This document shows, in pieces, positions 11,218-12,095 of a DNA stretch of 12,095 bases (positions are counted from its first letter, which is position 1; each line of letters starts with the position of its first letter). Under the pieces are notes generated by a model. The model did no database searches. It had not been told where the DNA came from and saw nothing but the letters and a program-made list of their open reading frames with translations. This DNA comes from DATKEH01 sp035546355. Lineage in GTDB: Bacteria; Acidobacteriota; Thermoanaerobaculia; Multivoradales; JAIOJS01. Made by a program: the position numbers and the translations under genes. Location: contig DATKEH010000160.1 in NCBI GenBank assembly GCA_035546355.1, positions 1-12,095 of the forward strand, given 5' to 3'.

Positions 11218-12006
11218 ATGATCCCGGGTGCCGAGGAGGGGCGCGATGCGGCGTCCGCCCCACCGGCCCAGCCGCCGGCCGCGCCGCCGCCCTGGTTCCG
11301 GATCGTCGTCTGGGACAGCCTGCTGGCCGGCCTGGCGCCCCTCCTGCCCGTCCCCTTCGTCGATGACATCGCCGTCGCCGCCATGCGGCGCCGGCTGGTG
11401 TCCCGGCTCGCCTCCCAGGCGGGGATCCGACTGCTCCCGCATCAATTGCGCCTCCTCGCCGGCGGCGGCCGCGGCCGGTCCTGCGGATGGCTTCTGGCCG
11501 CCGCCATCCTCTACCCGGTGAAGAAAGTCTTGCGCAAGCTGTTGTACTTCTTGGCGGTCAAGGAGGCGATCGACACCCTCTCGCTGGTGTTCCATCAGGG
11601 CTACCTGCTGCACGGCGCCCTGGCGCGCTCCGGCTTTCCCCGCGACGGCACGCCGCCCGCGGACGCCGAGGTCGAGCGGGTGCGGCAGGCGGTCTTCGGC
11701 ACCCTCGGGGCCCTCGACACGCGGCCGCTGGGACGGGTGCTGCGCGGGGTGTTCCGCAGCAGCTCGCGGCTGGTCGTGGGCACCCTGCGCTGGGTCGGCC
11801 GGCGCCTTGGGGGCCGCCAGACGCTGGGCGAGATCGAGGCCGCGGGGATGGACGAGGCGACGCTCGGCGCCGGCTCGCCGGCGGCGGAGGCGCTGCTGGA
11901 CCGCCTGGTGACAGTGCTGTGGGGGGAGCAGGCCTACCGGCGGCGCCTCGACGAGGCGCTGCGCGCGCGGCTCGAGGATCGCTACACCAGCAGCGTCGCG
12001 ACGTAG
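11218..12006 (+). CDS. unidentified protein, probably membrane-associated
   Basis: A 262-residue protein I cannot assign to a named family with confidence. After a Pro/Ala-rich N-terminus (10-25) comes a hydrophobic segment with VWDSLLAGLAPLLPVPFVDD (31-50), a basic stretch, then a second hydrophobic helix with a basic flank (about 90-112, WLLAAAILYPVKKVLRKLL) and KEAIDTLSLVFHQGYLL (115-131). The C-terminal half (about 150-255) looks alpha-helical and Arg-rich. Membrane or peripheral membrane attachment is likely. The ATG at 11218 was chosen because the upstream part of the open frame (from 10825) is low-complexity and antisense to the S1/P1-type gene; no Shine-Dalgarno supports it, but TCCCGCC lies 5 nt upstream, as before two other starts. 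Its last 25 bp overlap the convergent antiporter gene. Confidence 0.7.
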   Translation: MIPGAEEGRDAASAPPAQPPAAPPPWFRIVVWDSLLAGLAPLLPVPFVDDIAVAAMRRRLVSRLASQAGIRLLPHQLRLLAGGGRGRSCGWLLAAAILYPVKKVLRKLLYFLAVKEAIDTLSLVFHQGYLLHGALARSGFPRDGTPPADAEVERVRQAVFGTLGALDTRPLGRVLRGVFRSSSRLVVGTLRWVGRRLGGRQTLGEIEAAGMDEATLGAGSPAAEALLDRLVTVLWGEQAYRRRLDEALRARLEDRYTSSVAT

Positions 12007-12095
12007 ATGGCGTAGCAGCCGACCAGCAGCGCTCCCTGCCAGCGGCCCAGGACGGCGCGCCGGAAGAGCAGCGGCACCACCACCAGGCTGAACGC
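11982..12095 (-). CDS. calcium/sodium antiporter, C-terminal end (partial)
   Basis: Only the last 37 codons are in the window; the gene continues beyond 12095. The peptide runs from AFSLVVVPLLFRR through LGRWQGALLVGCYAIYVAT to a TAG stop at 11984-11982. A hydrophobic strand, an RR/GRW basic-aromatic turn, and a final helix of the form G-R-W-x-G-A-L-L-x3-Y-x2-Y is how bacterial CaCA-family (YrbG-like) inner-membrane Ca2+/Na+ exchangers end. Codons are nearly all G/C-ending, as in its neighbours. The ion-binding repeats lie outside the window, so substrate choice cannot be judged. It converges on the preceding gene and overlaps it by 25 bp. Confidence 0.65.
   Translation of the reverse strand, partial: AFSLVVVPLLFRRAVLGRWQGALLVGCYAIYVATLLV

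Noticed and set aside
1..12095. Search by eye for CRISPR repeats, tRNA, rRNA, IS ends and prophage genes
   Set aside because: No regularly spaced long repeats, no tRNA-like cloverleaf, no transposase or integrase motif was seen.

Overview
The window is very GC-rich (mostly above 65-70 % G+C, with third codon positions almost always G or C). No plasmid, phage, IS, tRNA, rRNA or CRISPR signal is visible. The gene set is a winged-helix regulator fused to a WD40/TolB-like propeller, a DUF5916 outer-membrane-type protein with a CBM9-like N-terminus, a bacterial RRM protein, membrane-anchored SGNH hydrolases and an S1/P1-type zinc hydrolase. This fits a diderm of the Acidobacteriota (Thermoanaerobaculia/Vicinamibacteria-like) or a related high-GC phylum. 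The taxonomic placement is inference from gene content; no marker gene is present.

Layout from left to right: a PAP2 phosphatase (-, 4-690) diverges from a small zinc-ribbon membrane protein (+, 815-1183). The zinc-ribbon gene runs tail-to-tail into, and overlaps by 180 bp, a large membrane-anchored SGNH hydrolase with a helical-repeat C-terminus (-, 1004-3103). A 296-bp gap holds the leader of an RRM RNA-binding protein (+, 3400-3675), which ends in a textbook intrinsic terminator (3718-3744). Next, on the minus strand, come a second SGNH-like protein (3805-5322) and, upstream of it and coupled by an ATGA overlap, a winged-helix/transmembrane/propeller regulator (5319-7517). A 164-bp divergent region separates the regulator from a DUF5916 protein (+, 7682-10012). 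An S1/P1-type nuclease/phospholipase-like protein (-, 9984-10907) follows, preceded by a doubtful 48-codon ORF. After a 310-bp gap with a strong inverted repeat comes an unidentified protein (+, 11218-12006). The window ends in the C-terminus of a calcium/sodium antiporter (-, 11982-12095, partial).

Most products act at the envelope: PAP2 phosphatase, two anchored SGNH proteins, the membrane-spanning regulator, the DUF5916 outer-membrane protein, an exported zinc hydrolase and an ion antiporter. No single pathway unites them. The best candidate for a regulated module is the divergon at 5319-10012. There an OmpR/PhoB-type DNA-binding domain, tethered to a probably periplasmic propeller, faces the DUF5916 gene across a region with four short direct repeats at an exact 11-bp spacing, the geometry this DNA-binding family often uses. 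Several minus-strand genes lack a Shine-Dalgarno sequence and instead have a -10-like hexamer 6-8 nt before the ATG, suggesting leaderless mRNAs. The genome is tightly packed: three of the four convergent gene pairs overlap at their 3' ends.
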